A DNA stretch of 64,000 nt from Enterococcus hirae ATCC 9790 (GCF_000271405.2 NC_018081.1:1740073-1804072), one strand, 5' to 3'. Shown: positions 45,391 to 55,717, numbered from the stretch's first letter. The notes: generated by a model from the sequence alone, not told the origin. A program made the numbers and translations.

Positions 45391-47451
45391 ATGAAAAGCT
45401 ATCGATTAGAAGGATTGGATTGCGCAAACTGTGCAATGAAAATCGAAAAAAGAATCAACGAAATCAATGGGGTAAAGCAAGCAAATGTTAACTTTGCTGT
45501 AGGTAAATTAACGATTGACGCAGATCAGGATAAGATAGGTGAAATCGAAACTGAAACTAGAAAAGTGATCAAGGAATTAGAACCAGAAGTTGAGGTAAAA
45601 GAGATGGAAGAAGTGACTTCGACATTAAATGAAGAAAAAAAGGATCTGATTCGTATTGTCCTATCAGCTATTGGCTTATTAGGCTTGTTTATTTGGGATC
45701 CAGCTGAACCGATTCGTTTTATTGGATTTTTACTTGTCTATTTATTTATTGGTTTTGATGTTATTAAACAAGCTGCATTAAACATTACGAGAGGTCAATT
45801 GTTTGATGAAAATTTTTTGATGGCAATCGCAACGATCGGTGCGATGTTGATTGGTGAATATCCAGAGGCAGTAGCGGTCATGTTGTTTTATCAAGTAGGA
45901 GAATATTTCCAAGGCTTTGCAGTCAACCAATCAAGAAAATCGATACGTGCATTGATGGAGATTCGACCAGAAGTGGCTCATGTTGAAACAGAAGCTGGAT
46001 TGGTGACAACCCAGCCAGAAAGAGTAATGATTGGGGAGCATGTTTTTGTCAAACCAGGAGAACGAGTACCATTAGATGGGAAAGTCATCAGTGGGCAGTC
46101 ATTAGTTGACACTTCTGCATTAACGGGAGAATCGGTTCCAAAAGAAGTTTTTGAAGGAGAGTCAGTATTAAGTGGTTTTATCAATATCAATCAACCATTA
46201 GTTGTTGAAGTAGAAAAAAATTATCAAAACTCAACCATTAGTAAATTGCTCGAATTAGTAGAAAATGCAAGTAGTAAAAAGGCACCAGCAGAAAATTTCA
46301 TCACTAAATTTGCTCGTTACTACACGCCAGTGGTAGTAGTATTAGCTGTTTTATTAGCCATTTTACCACCACTTGTGTTACCAAATACAGGATTTGATGA
46401 ATGGATTTACCGAGCTTTGACGTTCTTAGTGATTTCGTGTCCTTGTGCTTTAGTAATTTCGGTACCTTTAAGCTTTTTTGGAGGGATTGGTGGAGCTAGT
46501 AAAATGGGTGTATTAGTGAAGGGTAGTAATTACCTTGAATTATTAGCTCATACAGACACCATGGTTTTTGACAAAACAGGAACTCTGACAAAAGGTGATT
46601 TTTCTGTTCAATCAATTGAAACTACTATGGTTGAACCTTTATTCATGCAATATGTTGCAAGTGTAGAACAATATTCGACACATCCGATTGCACAAGCGAT
46701 TTTAGCTGATTATGAAGGAGCATTATTACCCACGGATCAAATGGAAGAAGTTTTAGGCGAAGGAATCAAGGCAGTTGTGGATGGGAAAGTAGTCTTAGTA
46801 GGAAATCATAAACTTTTCACTCGATACAATATAGCCTTTCCAGTCAATCAAGCAGTTGGTACCTTAGTATATGTGGCAATTGATCAACAGTATGTTGGAA
46901 GCATAGTGATTGCAGATTCCATCAAAGAAGATGCAAAAGCAGCTTTACAAAAACTAAAAAAACTTGGAGTTAAACAAACTGTGATGCTTACCGGGGACGC
47001 ACAAGCAATTGCGACACATATTGGAAATGAATTAGGAATCGACACGGTCTATAGCGAGCTCTTACCGCAAGACAAAGTGGCTAAATTAGAGCAAATCCTC
47101 ACGAACGCATCGCAAAAGACTGCGTTTGTTGGTGACGGAATCAATGATGCACCTGTGCTAGCTAGAGCTGATGTCGGAATAGCGATGGGAGGTCTTGGAA
47201 GTGATGCAGCAATCGAAGCGGCTGATGTAGTGATCATGAATGATGAACCTGGAAAAATCGCAGATGCTATTCGCTTATCAAGAAAAACGTTGAAAATCGT
47301 TAAACAAAATATTATCTTTGCAATCGGGATCAAAAGTGTTGTCTTAATTTTAGGCGCATTCGGGATCGCCACAATGGGAGATGCCGTATTTGCTGATGTA
47401 GGTGTCACTGTACTAGCAGTCTTAAACGCTATGAGATGTTTAAAACTCTAA
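45391..47451 (+). CDS. Zn/Cd/Pb-exporting P1B-type ATPase (CadA/ZntA type)
   Basis: A 686-residue heavy-metal pump. One N-terminal HMA domain has CANC (Cys11, Cys14). The membrane metal site is CPC (350-352) followed by ALVISVPLSFFGG, typical of the Zn/Cd group rather than copper pumps. TGES (246-249 region) and the phosphorylated Asp394 in DKTGTLT complete the catalytic motifs. AGGAGG precedes ATG 45391. The promoter operators suggest control by an ArsR/CzrA-type sensor, possibly the one at 1196. No cadC-like gene is adjacent. Confidence 0.9.
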   Translation: MKSYRLEGLDCANCAMKIEKRINEINGVKQANVNFAVGKLTIDADQDKIGEIETETRKVIKELEPEVEVKEMEEVTSTLNEEKKDLIRIVLSAIGLLGLFIWDPAEPIRFIGFLLVYLFIGFDVIKQAALNITRGQLFDENFLMAIATIGAMLIGEYPEAVAVMLFYQVGEYFQGFAVNQSRKSIRALMEIRPEVAHVETEAGLVTTQPERVMIGEHVFVKPGERVPLDGKVISGQSLVDTSALTGESVPKEVFEGESVLSGFININQPLVVEVEKNYQNSTISKLLELVENASSKKAPAENFITKFARYYTPVVVVLAVLLAILPPLVLPNTGFDEWIYRALTFLVISCPCALVISVPLSFFGGIGGASKMGVLVKGSNYLELLAHTDTMVFDKTGTLTKGDFSVQSIETTMVEPLFMQYVASVEQYSTHPIAQAILADYEGALLPTDQMEEVLGEGIKAVVDGKVVLVGNHKLFTRYNIAFPVNQAVGTLVYVAIDQQYVGSIVIADSIKEDAKAALQKLKKLGVKQTVMLTGDAQAIATHIGNELGIDTVYSELLPQDKVAKLEQILTNASQKTAFVGDGINDAPVLARADVGIAMGGLGSDAAIEAADVVIMNDEPGKIADAIRLSRKTLKIVKQNIIFAIGIKSVVLILGAFGIATMGDAVFADVGVTVLAVLNAMRCLKL

Positions 47452-47612
47452 CGATCGACTGTTGATCTAAACACAAGCATCGTTAAAGTGAACTTTTCTT
47501 GCCTACGGAGTAGGATTATCAGAAAATAAGTGAAAATCTTTAACCAAACTATTTATATGTGTGTTTAAAATGAAGTTCTATAGGTGTATTTTGTTTGTTA
47601 TTGATCAATAGA

Positions 47613-47678
47613 AAAGAAATTTTCCTTTATTCGTCAGCTTGATGACTGTTCGGATGAAAGGGGAATTTCTTTTTTTAT
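47613..47678 (+). terminator. Terminator of the Zn/Cd ATPase gene
   Basis: An imperfect long stem (AGAAATT with AATTTCT, CCTTT with AAAGG, GTCA with TGAC) is followed by a T run. Confidence 0.7.
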
Positions 47679-47980
47679 TTAAAAGCAACGATTTTTGAAT
47701 TGTACTACCCATTGTTGTTTTTTGATTAGAAAGTAAGCATATTAAAATAACTATTTGATCTAATTTTTAGAAAATTCTTTTACATCGTTCAGTTTGAAAG
47801 GGATTAACTAATTTATACAAGGTGTTATCTTGTGTAAAATGATAAAAAGATGGAAGAATAGTGTGGGAAAATTAAAAATATACACACATAAAATAACGAA
47901 CTATTGTAAATAGATAAGAATTTGTTTATGATTGTAAATAGATAAATATTTTATTTAAAAAATTTAAAAGGAGAAAACAG
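47679..47980. repeat. Permease upstream region with two 15-bp direct repeats
   Basis: ATTGTAAATAGATAA occurs at 47903-47917 and 47931-47945, 28 bp apart. ACAAG (47817-47821) and CTTGT (47829-47833) form an inverted pair upstream. No gene is present. The direct repeats look like regulator sites. Confidence 0.55.
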
Positions 47981-49441
47981 ATGAACGATAAACAACTACG
48001 TTGGTTTACCGTAGCACTCATTGCTTTCAACATGGTTTGGGGCATGGGGAATGTAGTAAACAACTATGCGCAACAAGGAATTTCAGTTGTTACTTCTTGG
48101 CTATTGATTCTTGCTATTTATTTTATCCCTTATGCCTTGATCGTAGGGCAACTTGGTTCCGCATTTAAAGACAGTAAAGGTGGCGTCAGCTCTTGGGTCG
48201 AAAATACGACATCAAATAAACGGTTGGCATACTATGCTGCATGGACTTATTGGGTCGTCCACATTCCTTATCTTGCACAAAAACCTCAGGCAATTTTGAT
48301 TGCTGCTGGATGGGCAGTTCAAGGAAATGGAAATATTGTTAACACAATGACTGTTCAAATGGTAGCAGTGATTTCCTTAGTAATTTTCTTAGCCTTCTTG
48401 TATCTTTCTACAAAAGGATTATCCACATTGAAGGTCATTGGTGGATTAGCAGGAACTGCGATGTTTGTCATGTCACTTTTATTTATTTTGATGGCAGTAA
48501 CAGCTCCATTTATTACTACTGATATGGAATTTGCTACTACAGGAATGAATCAGGTCAAAACATACATCCCGACATTTGACTTTAGCTATTTTACGACCGT
48601 TTCGATGCTTGTATTTGCAGTAGGTGGGGCAGAAAAAATCTCTCCTTATGTTAATTCCACAAGAAATCCAGCCAAAGAATTTCCAAAAGGAATGATTTTC
48701 TTGGCTGCAATGGTTGGTGTTTGTGCGGTTTTAGGTTCTGTAGCGATGGGAATGTTATTTGCGAGTGACAATATTCCGAAAGACTTAATGGCAAATGGTG
48801 CTTACAGTGCTTTCCAAATCCTAGGCAACTATTATGGCATTGGTAATTCGTTGATGATCATCTATGCTTTGACAAATATGGTTGGTCAAATTTCCGCATT
48901 AGCCTTCTCAATCGATGCACCACTGAAAATTTTATTAGCAGATGCAGATCCAGAATTTGTTCCTTCATGGTTACGTAAACGAAGCAATAAAGGAACACTC
49001 GTCAATGGCTATTTATTGACTGGGATTTTAGTTAGCATCATCATTTTACTACCCATTTTTGGAATCAAAGACATGAACGAATTAGTGAAATGGTTGACTA
49101 ATCTAAATTCAGTAGTAATGCCTATGCGTTATTTATGGGTATTCTTAGCGTATATGATGTTGAATAAAGCTTACAAGAAATTTACTTCTGAGTATAAATT
49201 CGTGAAGAATCCAAAGGTTGGTTTTATTTTCGGTGCTTGGTGTTTTGCCTTTACCGCTTTTGCTTGTATTCTGGGAATGGTTCCCAAAGTCGAGTATGCG
49301 GCTGATCCTAAAGCTTGGTGGTTCCAGTTGATCTCAAATGTCGTTACACCAATTATTTTGATCATGTTGGGAATGATCTTACCAGCGATTGCCCGTCGTG
49401 ATAAAAATAAAAATGTAAAAGAAACATTGATTAAAACATAA
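47981..49441 (+). CDS. APC-superfamily amino-acid permease
   Basis: A 486-residue transporter with about 12 membrane helices. The N-terminal helix carries NMVWGMGNVVNNYAQQG, and the GGAEKISPYVN segment is typical of the glutamate/GABA antiporter-like branch. AAAGGAG precedes ATG 47981. The substrate is unknown. It stands alone between a repeat-rich promoter region and a terminator. Confidence 0.82.
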   Translation: MNDKQLRWFTVALIAFNMVWGMGNVVNNYAQQGISVVTSWLLILAIYFIPYALIVGQLGSAFKDSKGGVSSWVENTTSNKRLAYYAAWTYWVVHIPYLAQKPQAILIAAGWAVQGNGNIVNTMTVQMVAVISLVIFLAFLYLSTKGLSTLKVIGGLAGTAMFVMSLLFILMAVTAPFITTDMEFATTGMNQVKTYIPTFDFSYFTTVSMLVFAVGGAEKISPYVNSTRNPAKEFPKGMIFLAAMVGVCAVLGSVAMGMLFASDNIPKDLMANGAYSAFQILGNYYGIGNSLMIIYALTNMVGQISALAFSIDAPLKILLADADPEFVPSWLRKRSNKGTLVNGYLLTGILVSIIILLPIFGIKDMNELVKWLTNLNSVVMPMRYLWVFLAYMMLNKAYKKFTSEYKFVKNPKVGFIFGAWCFAFTAFACILGMVPKVEYAADPKAWWFQLISNVVTPIILIMLGMILPAIARRDKNKNVKETLIKT

Positions 49442-49448
49442 TGAGCTG

Positions 49449-49479
49449 AGAGAGAAACGATCGTTTCTCTCTTTTTTTG
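49449..49479 (+). terminator. Permease terminator
   Basis: A perfect palindrome, GAGAGAAACGATCGTTTCTC (about 49450-49471), is followed by seven T. Confidence 0.9.
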
Positions 49480-49534
49480 TGCCTCATGTTATCATAAATA
49501 AAAAAGAAAAAGTTTTGAGTGGAGGAGGAATAAG

Positions 49535-50074
49535 ATGAAGATAGTAATTTTAGGACAAAGTGGCTCTGGAAAATCGACACTGGCAAGAACTATTCAAGAA
49601 ACGGCAAAGATTCCTCTTTTACCCTTAGATTTTTTATGGCATGGTACAGATTATAGTGAAAAGGCACAAGTTTGGTTTCAACTAGAGCAAGAAAACTTTA
49701 TGGCTAAACATGAGAACTGGATCATCGAAGGAAACTATCTTGCTACTGCTGCAAAGAGGTTGCAAGAAGCAGATCAAATCATCTTATTACGAGTGCCAAC
49801 GTATCTTGCAATGACTCGTGTCATCAAACGAACTTTAAAAAGAAAGCGAGATCGTGCGACCAGACCTGACATGCCTAATGAGTTTACTGAAAAGTTGGAT
49901 AAAGAATACTTGGATTTTTTGTGTTTTGTTTGGCGTTTTAAGCGAAAGAATGAATCTCGAATCTTCCAACTGATCGATACATTGCAAGTGAAAAATAAAT
50001 TACTCATTTTAGATAATAAACGTGATCGACAAAAGTATATTGACCAGTTGAAAAAAAATAAGCCCATTGTTTGA
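49535..50074 (+). CDS. P-loop nucleotide kinase, topology-modulation (FlaR-like) type
   Basis: A 179-residue protein with Walker A GQSGSGKST near residues 7-15, a central WIIEGNYLAT segment and an Arg-rich lid (RTLKRKRDRATRP). Such proteins are annotated as adenylate-kinase-like or DNA topology modulation proteins; their substrate is not established. GGAGGAGG precedes ATG 49535. It ends just before the cop promoter and is probably not part of that operon. Confidence 0.8.
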   Translation: MKIVILGQSGSGKSTLARTIQETAKIPLLPLDFLWHGTDYSEKAQVWFQLEQENFMAKHENWIIEGNYLATAAKRLQEADQIILLRVPTYLAMTRVIKRTLKRKRDRATRPDMPNEFTEKLDKEYLDFLCFVWRFKRKNESRIFQLIDTLQVKNKLLILDNKRDRQKYIDQLKKNKPIV

Positions 50075-50126
50075 CAATTTTCGATTACAGTTGTAATCTA
50101 TTATCGAAGTTAAGTTTACAAATGTA
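50071..50126 (+). promoter_or_regulatory. cop promoter with two CopY boxes
   Basis: TTGACA (50071-50076), 17-nt spacer, TAATCT (50094-50099). Cop boxes TACANNTGTA occur twice: TACAGTTGTA (50086-50095) over the -10 edge and TACAAATGTA (50117-50126) downstream. CopY in its zinc form binds both, and copper releases it. Confidence 0.93.
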
Positions 50127-50147
50127 ATCGATGGAGGTGAAAAACCA

Positions 50148-50585
50148 ATGGAAGAAAAGAGAGTATTAATTAAAATCAGTGATTCTGAATGGGAAGTCAT
50201 GCGAGTTATCTGGACTTTAGGTCAAGCAAATGCCCAACAAATCACTCAGATATTAGCTGATTCGATGGATTGGAAAGTAGCAACTGTTAAAACCCTTCTA
50301 GGGCGTTTGGTGAAAAAAGAAGCGCTTTGGACTGAACAAGAGGGAAAGAAATTTATTTATCATCCAGCTGTTTCCGAGATGGAAAACGTTCGAAGTGCTA
50401 CTGAAAATCTCTTTTCACATATTTGTGCAAAAAGAGTCGGTGCGACAATTGCTGATTTGGTTGAAGAAGCGACATTGACCCAAGAAGATATTCAGCAGAT
50501 CATGAAACAACTCAATAAAAAAGAGCCAGTCGAAACGATTGAATGTAATTGTATACCTGGCCAATGTGAATGTAAGAAACAGTAA
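50148..50585 (+). CDS. copY: Copper-responsive repressor CopY
   Basis: A 145-residue repressor of the BlaI/MecI winged-helix family. The C-terminal metal motif [10 protein letters not shown] places Cys at 133, 135, 140 and 142. Zinc there keeps CopY bound to DNA; two Cu(I) ions delivered by CopZ displace zinc and cause release. GGAGGTGA precedes ATG 50148. It is the first gene of the operon and autoregulated through the two cop boxes. Confidence 0.98.
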
Positions 50586-50601
50586 TAAGGAGGAAACAAG
50601 A

Positions 50602-50811
50602 ATGAAACAAGAATTTTCAGTTAAAGGGATGAGTTGCAACCATTGTGTGGCTCGGATTGAAGAAGCGGTCGGAAGAATCAGTGGTGTCAAAAAAGTAAAA
50701 GTTCAGCTGAAAAAAGAAAAAGCCGTTGTGAAATTTGATGAAGCAAATGTTCAAGCGACAGAGATTTGTCAAGCAATCAATGAATTAGGCTATCAAGCAG
50801 AGGTGATTTGA
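50602..50811 (+). CDS. copZ: Copper chaperone CopZ
   Basis: A 69-residue HMA-fold chaperone with the Cu(I)-binding motif MSCNHC. The start is ATG 50602 behind AAGGAGG, not the earlier in-frame codon at 50539. It passes Cu(I) to CopY. The stop codon overlaps the copA start (TGATG). Confidence 0.98.
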   Translation: MKQEFSVKGMSCNHCVARIEEAVGRISGVKKVKVQLKKEKAVVKFDEANVQATEICQAINELGYQAEVI

Positions 50812-52994
50812 TGGCAACGAATACCAAAATGGAAACATTTGTCATTACTGGAATGACATGTGCGAATTGTTCTGCTCGAATCGAAAAAGAACTAAATGAA
50901 CAACCTGGTGTCATGTCTGCTACTGTCAATTTAGCCACTGAAAAGGCAAGTGTGAAATATACCGACACTACTACAGAAAGATTGATCAAAAGTGTCGAAA
51001 ATATCGGCTATGGGGCAATTTTATATGACGAAGCGCATAAACAAAAAATTGCTGAGGAGAAACAAACCTATTTAAGAAAAATGAAGTTTGATCTTATCTT
51101 TAGTGCGATCTTGACTCTACCCTTGATGTTAGCAATGATTGCCATGATGCTTGGAAGTCATGGACCAATTGTGTCGTTCTTCCATCTGTCTCTTGTGCAG
51201 TTGCTCTTTGCTTTGCCTGTGCAATTTTATGTAGGTTGGCGCTTTTATAAAGGAGCCTATCATGCATTAAAAACTAAAGCGCCGAATATGGATGTCTTAG
51301 TTGCGATTGGAACATCTGCAGCCTTCGCATTAAGCATTTATAATGGTTTTTTCCCTAGCCATTCCCATGATCTTTATTTTGAAAGTAGCAGTATGATCAT
51401 TACCTTGATTTTACTTGGAAAGTATTTAGAACATACAGCAAAAAGTAAAACAGGCGATGCCATCAAACAGATGATGTCCCTTCAGACAAAAACAGCACAA
51501 GTTTTAAGAGATGGCAAAGAAGAGACGATTGCAATTGATGAGGTCATGATCGATGACATCTTAGTGATTCGTCCTGGTGAACAAGTACCTACAGATGGAC
51601 GGATCATTGCTGGCACTAGTGCATTGGATGAAAGCATGTTGACAGGAGAAAGTGTACCTGTTGAGAAAAAAGAAAAAGATATGGTTTTTGGTGGAACGAT
51701 CAATACCAATGGATTGATCCAAATACAAGTTTCTCAGATAGGAAAAGATACGGTGTTGGCACAAATCATCCAAATGGTGGAAGATGCTCAAGGAAGTAAA
51801 GCACCGATCCAACAAATTGCTGACAAGATTTCAGGGATTTTCGTACCGATCGTTTTGTTTTTAGCATTGGTGACACTATTAGTTACAGGATGGCTCACGA
51901 AGGATTGGCAGTTAGCATTGCTTCATAGTGTGTCCGTTTTAGTCATTGCTTGCCCATGTGCGCTTGGTTTAGCAACACCAACTGCCATCATGGTAGGAAC
52001 AGGGGTCGGTGCTCATAATGGGATATTGATCAAAGGTGGCGAAGCGTTAGAAGGAGCCGCTCATCTAAATAGTATTATTTTGGATAAAACTGGAACGATT
52101 ACACAAGGCCGACCAGAAGTAACAGATGTCATCGGTCCCAAAGAGATCATTTCCCTTTTCTATTCCCTTGAACATGCTTCTGAACATCCTTTAGGAAAAG
52201 CTATTGTTGCTTATGGTGCAAAAGTCGGTGCAAAAACTCAGCCAATCACTGATTTTGTTGCTCATCCTGGTGCAGGAATCAGTGGAACGATCAACGGTGT
52301 TCATTATTTTGCTGGGACTAGAAAGAGACTAGCTGAAATGAACCTTTCATTTGATGAATTTCAAGAACAGGCGTTAGAATTAGAACAGGCAGGGAAAACA
52401 GTGATGTTTTTAGCCAACGAAGAACAGGTTCTTGGAATGATTGCCGTTGCTGATCAAATCAAAGAAGATGCAAAACAAGCAATCGAGCAACTACAACAAA
52501 AAGGTGTCGATGTGTTTATGGTTACGGGAGATAATCAACGAGCCGCTCAAGCAATCGGCAAACAAGTAGGAATTGATTCCGACCATATCTTTGCAGAAGT
52601 TTTACCTGAAGAAAAAGCCAACTATGTAGAAAAACTACAGAAAGCTGGAAAGAAAGTTGGCATGGTCGGTGATGGAATCAATGATGCCCCAGCGCTAGCT
52701 TTAGCAGATGTTGGGATTGCAATGGGAAGTGGAACCGATATTGCGATGGAAACAGCTGATGTGACATTAATGAATAGTCATTTAACTTCTATCAATCAAA
52801 TGATTTCTTTATCAGCTGCCACATTAAAAAAAATCAAACAAAATTTGTTTTGGGCATTCATTTATAATACGATCGGGATTCCTTTTGCTGCCTTTGGTTT
52901 TTTAAACCCAATCATTGCTGGTGGCGCAATGGCCTTTAGTTCAATCAGTGTATTATTGAATTCTTTAAGCTTAAATCGAAAAACGATCAAATAA
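50811..52994 (+). CDS. copA: Copper P1B-type ATPase CopA
   Basis: A 727-residue pump. The N-terminal HMA domain has CANC (17, 20), the membrane site is CPC (381-383), TGES is at 278-281 and the phosphorylated residue is Asp425 in DKTGT. ATG 50811 shares a base with the copZ stop; the TTG at 50808 adds one residue and is less likely. In E. hirae CopA was described as a copper-uptake pump under limitation, while most homologues export Cu(I). Confidence 0.97.
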   Translation: MATNTKMETFVITGMTCANCSARIEKELNEQPGVMSATVNLATEKASVKYTDTTTERLIKSVENIGYGAILYDEAHKQKIAEEKQTYLRKMKFDLIFSAILTLPLMLAMIAMMLGSHGPIVSFFHLSLVQLLFALPVQFYVGWRFYKGAYHALKTKAPNMDVLVAIGTSAAFALSIYNGFFPSHSHDLYFESSSMIITLILLGKYLEHTAKSKTGDAIKQMMSLQTKTAQVLRDGKEETIAIDEVMIDDILVIRPGEQVPTDGRIIAGTSALDESMLTGESVPVEKKEKDMVFGGTINTNGLIQIQVSQIGKDTVLAQIIQMVEDAQGSKAPIQQIADKISGIFVPIVLFLALVTLLVTGWLTKDWQLALLHSVSVLVIACPCALGLATPTAIMVGTGVGAHNGILIKGGEALEGAAHLNSIILDKTGTITQGRPEVTDVIGPKEIISLFYSLEHASEHPLGKAIVAYGAKVGAKTQPITDFVAHPGAGISGTINGVHYFAGTRKRLAEMNLSFDEFQEQALELEQAGKTVMFLANEEQVLGMIAVADQIKEDAKQAIEQLQQKGVDVFMVTGDNQRAAQAIGKQVGIDSDHIFAEVLPEEKANYVEKLQKAGKKVGMVGDGINDAPALALADVGIAMGSGTDIAMETADVTLMNSHLTSINQMISLSAATLKKIKQNLFWAFIYNTIGIPFAAFGFLNPIIAGGAMAFSSISVLLNSLSLNRKTIK

Positions 52995-53022
52995 ATCGTT
53001 TCAGAGGAAAGGAAGGAAAAAG

Positions 53023-55260
53023 ATGAATAATGGAATAGATCCTGAGAATGAAACAAATAAAAAGGGCGCTATTGGAAAGAATCCTGAGGAAAAAATAACT
53101 GTAGAACAAACGAATACCAAGAATAATTTACAGGAACATGGAAAAATGGAAAATATGGATCAACACCATACGCATGGACACATGGAACGGCACCAACAGA
53201 TGGACCATGGACACATGAGCGGAATGGATCATAGCCATATGGATCATGAAGATATGAGTGGAATGAATCATAGCCACATGGGTCATGAAAATATGAGTGG
53301 AATGGATCATTCTATGCACATGGGGAACTTTAAGCAAAAATTTTGGCTTTCTCTGATTTTAGCGATTCCGATTATTCTTTTTTCACCGATGATGGGGATG
53401 TCCTTTCCTTTTCAAGTGACGTTTCCTGGCTCTAATTGGGTGGTGTTGGTTCTGGCAACGATTTTATTTATTTATGGCGGACAACCATTCTTAAGCGGAG
53501 CCAAAATGGAATTGAAACAAAAAAGTCCAGCAATGATGACACTGATTGCTATGGGGATTACCGTCGCATATGTTTATAGTGTGTATTCTTTTATAGCCAA
53601 CCTCATCAACCCCCATACACATGTCATGGATTTTTTCTGGGAATTAGCAACGTTAATCGTAATCATGTTATTGGGACATTGGATCGAAATGAATGCAGTC
53701 TCTAATGCCAGCGATGCTTTACAAAAATTAGCAGAATTATTACCTGAATCGGTAAAACGATTGAAAAAAGACGGAACTGAAGAAACCGTCTCTTTAAAAG
53801 AAGTCCATGAAGGTGATCGTCTAATTGTTCGTGCTGGAGACAAGATGCCAACGGATGGGACGATCGACAAAGGACATACCATTGTTGATGAATCTGCTGT
53901 TACGGGTGAATCCAAAGGGGTTAAAAAGCAAGTGGGCGATTCGGTCATTGGTGGATCAATTAATGGCGACGGAACAATTGAAATTACTGTAACAGGTACT
54001 GGCGAAAATGGTTACCTTGCAAAAGTAATGGAGATGGTACGAAAAGCCCAAGGAGAAAAATCTAAATTAGAGTTTCTATCAGATAAAGTAGCAAAATGGT
54101 TATTTTATGTGGCTTTAGTAGTTGGGATCATCGCCTTTATTGCTTGGCTCTTCCTAGCAAATTTACCAGATGCACTAGAACGAATGGTCACCGTGTTCAT
54201 CATTGCTTGTCCGCATGCACTGGGACTTGCGATTCCATTAGTCGTTGCTCGTTCGACTTCGATCGCAGCTAAAAATGGGTTGCTTTTGAAAAATCGGAAT
54301 GCGATGGAACAAGCCAATGATCTAGATGTGATCATGTTAGATAAAACAGGCACGTTGACCCAAGGAAAATTTACTGTAACTGGTATTGAGATTTTAGATG
54401 AAGCTTATCAAGAAGAAGAAATCTTGAAATATATTGGTGCTTTAGAAGCACATGCAAATCATCCTTTAGCGATTGGGATAATGAATTATTTAAAAGAAAA
54501 AAAGATTACTCCTTATCAAGCACAGGAACAAAAAAATTTAGCAGGTGTTGGTTTAGAAGCAACTGTGGAAGACAAAGATGTTAAAATTATTAATGAAAAA
54601 GAAGCAAAACGTTTAGGACTAAAAATCGACCCTGAACGATTAAAAAACTATGAAGCTCAAGGAAACACTGTCAGCTTTTTAGTAGTTTCAGATAAATTAG
54701 TGGCTGTGATTGCTCTAGGAGATGTCATTAAACCAGAAGCAAAAGAGTTTATCCAAGCGATCAAAGAAAAAAATATTATCCCAGTCATGTTGACTGGGGA
54801 TAACCCCAAAGCAGCCCAAGCAGTAGCCGAATATCTTGGAATCAATGAATATTACGGCGGTCTACTGCCAGATGACAAAGAGGCGATCGTTCAAAGATAT
54901 CTTGATCAAGGAAAAAAAGTGATCATGGTTGGTGACGGCATCAATGATGCGCCAAGCTTAGCACGGGCAACGATAGGTATGGCAATCGGAGCAGGAACTG
55001 ATATTGCGATTGATTCTGCAGATGTTGTCTTAACGAACAGTGACCCCAAAGATATCTTGCATTTCTTAGAATTAGCAAAAGAAACAAGAAGAAAAATGAT
55101 CCAAAATCTTTGGTGGGGCGCTGGTTATAATATTATTGCTATTCCTTTAGCAGCAGGAATCTTAGCACCAATCGGACTTATTTTAAGCCCAGCAGTGGGA
55201 GCAGTCTTGATGTCACTAAGTACAGTGGTCGTTGCGCTCAACGCCTTAACTTTAAAATAA
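53023..55260 (+). CDS. copB: Copper/silver-exporting P1B-type ATPase CopB
   Basis: A 745-residue pump. Residues about 45-100 are a His/Met-rich repeat region (MDHSHM, MSGMNHSHMGH) in place of an HMA domain. The membrane site is CPH (396-398), TGES is at 294-297 and the phosphorylated residue is Asp440 by my count. It exports copper and silver and gives tolerance. GGAAAGGAAGG precedes ATG 53023. It is the last gene of copYZAB. Confidence 0.98.
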   Translation: MNNGIDPENETNKKGAIGKNPEEKITVEQTNTKNNLQEHGKMENMDQHHTHGHMERHQQMDHGHMSGMDHSHMDHEDMSGMNHSHMGHENMSGMDHSMHMGNFKQKFWLSLILAIPIILFSPMMGMSFPFQVTFPGSNWVVLVLATILFIYGGQPFLSGAKMELKQKSPAMMTLIAMGITVAYVYSVYSFIANLINPHTHVMDFFWELATLIVIMLLGHWIEMNAVSNASDALQKLAELLPESVKRLKKDGTEETVSLKEVHEGDRLIVRAGDKMPTDGTIDKGHTIVDESAVTGESKGVKKQVGDSVIGGSINGDGTIEITVTGTGENGYLAKVMEMVRKAQGEKSKLEFLSDKVAKWLFYVALVVGIIAFIAWLFLANLPDALERMVTVFIIACPHALGLAIPLVVARSTSIAAKNGLLLKNRNAMEQANDLDVIMLDKTGTLTQGKFTVTGIEILDEAYQEEEILKYIGALEAHANHPLAIGIMNYLKEKKITPYQAQEQKNLAGVGLEATVEDKDVKIINEKEAKRLGLKIDPERLKNYEAQGNTVSFLVVSDKLVAVIALGDVIKPEAKEFIQAIKEKNIIPVMLTGDNPKAAQAVAEYLGINEYYGGLLPDDKEAIVQRYLDQGKKVIMVGDGINDAPSLARATIGMAIGAGTDIAIDSADVVLTNSDPKDILHFLELAKETRRKMIQNLWWGAGYNIIAIPLAAGILAPIGLILSPAVGAVLMSLSTVVVALNALTLK

Positions 55261-55301
55261 GTTGTTAACGTTACTTGATTAACGAGTGAGTGTAAAAATA
55301 G

Positions 55302-55417
55302 AAAAAAGACAATCTTTAAGGACAAACACAAGCAAATTTATTCAAATGAAAACTGGCAAGCAGCTATTTTTCAGCGAATCAATTTTAGCAAAGGTCGTTA
55401 AAGATTGTCTTTTTTAT
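55302..55417 (+). terminator. Large inverted repeat after copB, possible terminator
   Basis: An 18-nt left arm (55302-55319, core GACAATCTTTAA) pairs perfectly with 55398-55415 (core TTAAAGATTGTC), ending in a T run. The 78-nt loop is unusually long. It may be the operon terminator or a small mobile-element-like sequence. Confidence 0.6.
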
Positions 55418-55717
55418 TTATGTAGACAAAATGAAAAGAAAAAATGGCAGGAGAAAAGTTGAGAGAGGGATTCAAGAAATAATCAGTAACCATAGTTGTT
55501 CCCATTGTACGAAATTTTGCACAGTTCAATGTGTGACGGTAAGAAAAAAATAGCAGTAGTTAACTTTTTCGATCTGTTAAATTAGAATTTAATGAATTTC
55601 GTTTGAATTAAAGAAGAAAAAATGTTTTTTTTCGTAATTTATATATAGGGAGATGTATTAATCTATAGTTGATCGTGCTCCTGAAACACACAGTAAAAAA
55701 TAAGTGAGGGAACGCCA
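55418..55717. other. Gene-free region before the second Mga-type gene
   Basis: No ORF with a ribosome site. The promoter of the Mga-type gene should be here, but no clear -35/-10 is visible. Confidence 0.4.

Noticed and set aside
47049..47408. 119-codon minus-strand frame inside the Zn/Cd ATPase gene
   Set aside because: A shadow of the strongly coding plus strand; no ribosome site.
52862..53337. Minus-strand frames opposite the copA end and the CopB His/Met region
   Set aside because: Their Met/His-rich composition simply mirrors the CopB repeats; they have no start signals.
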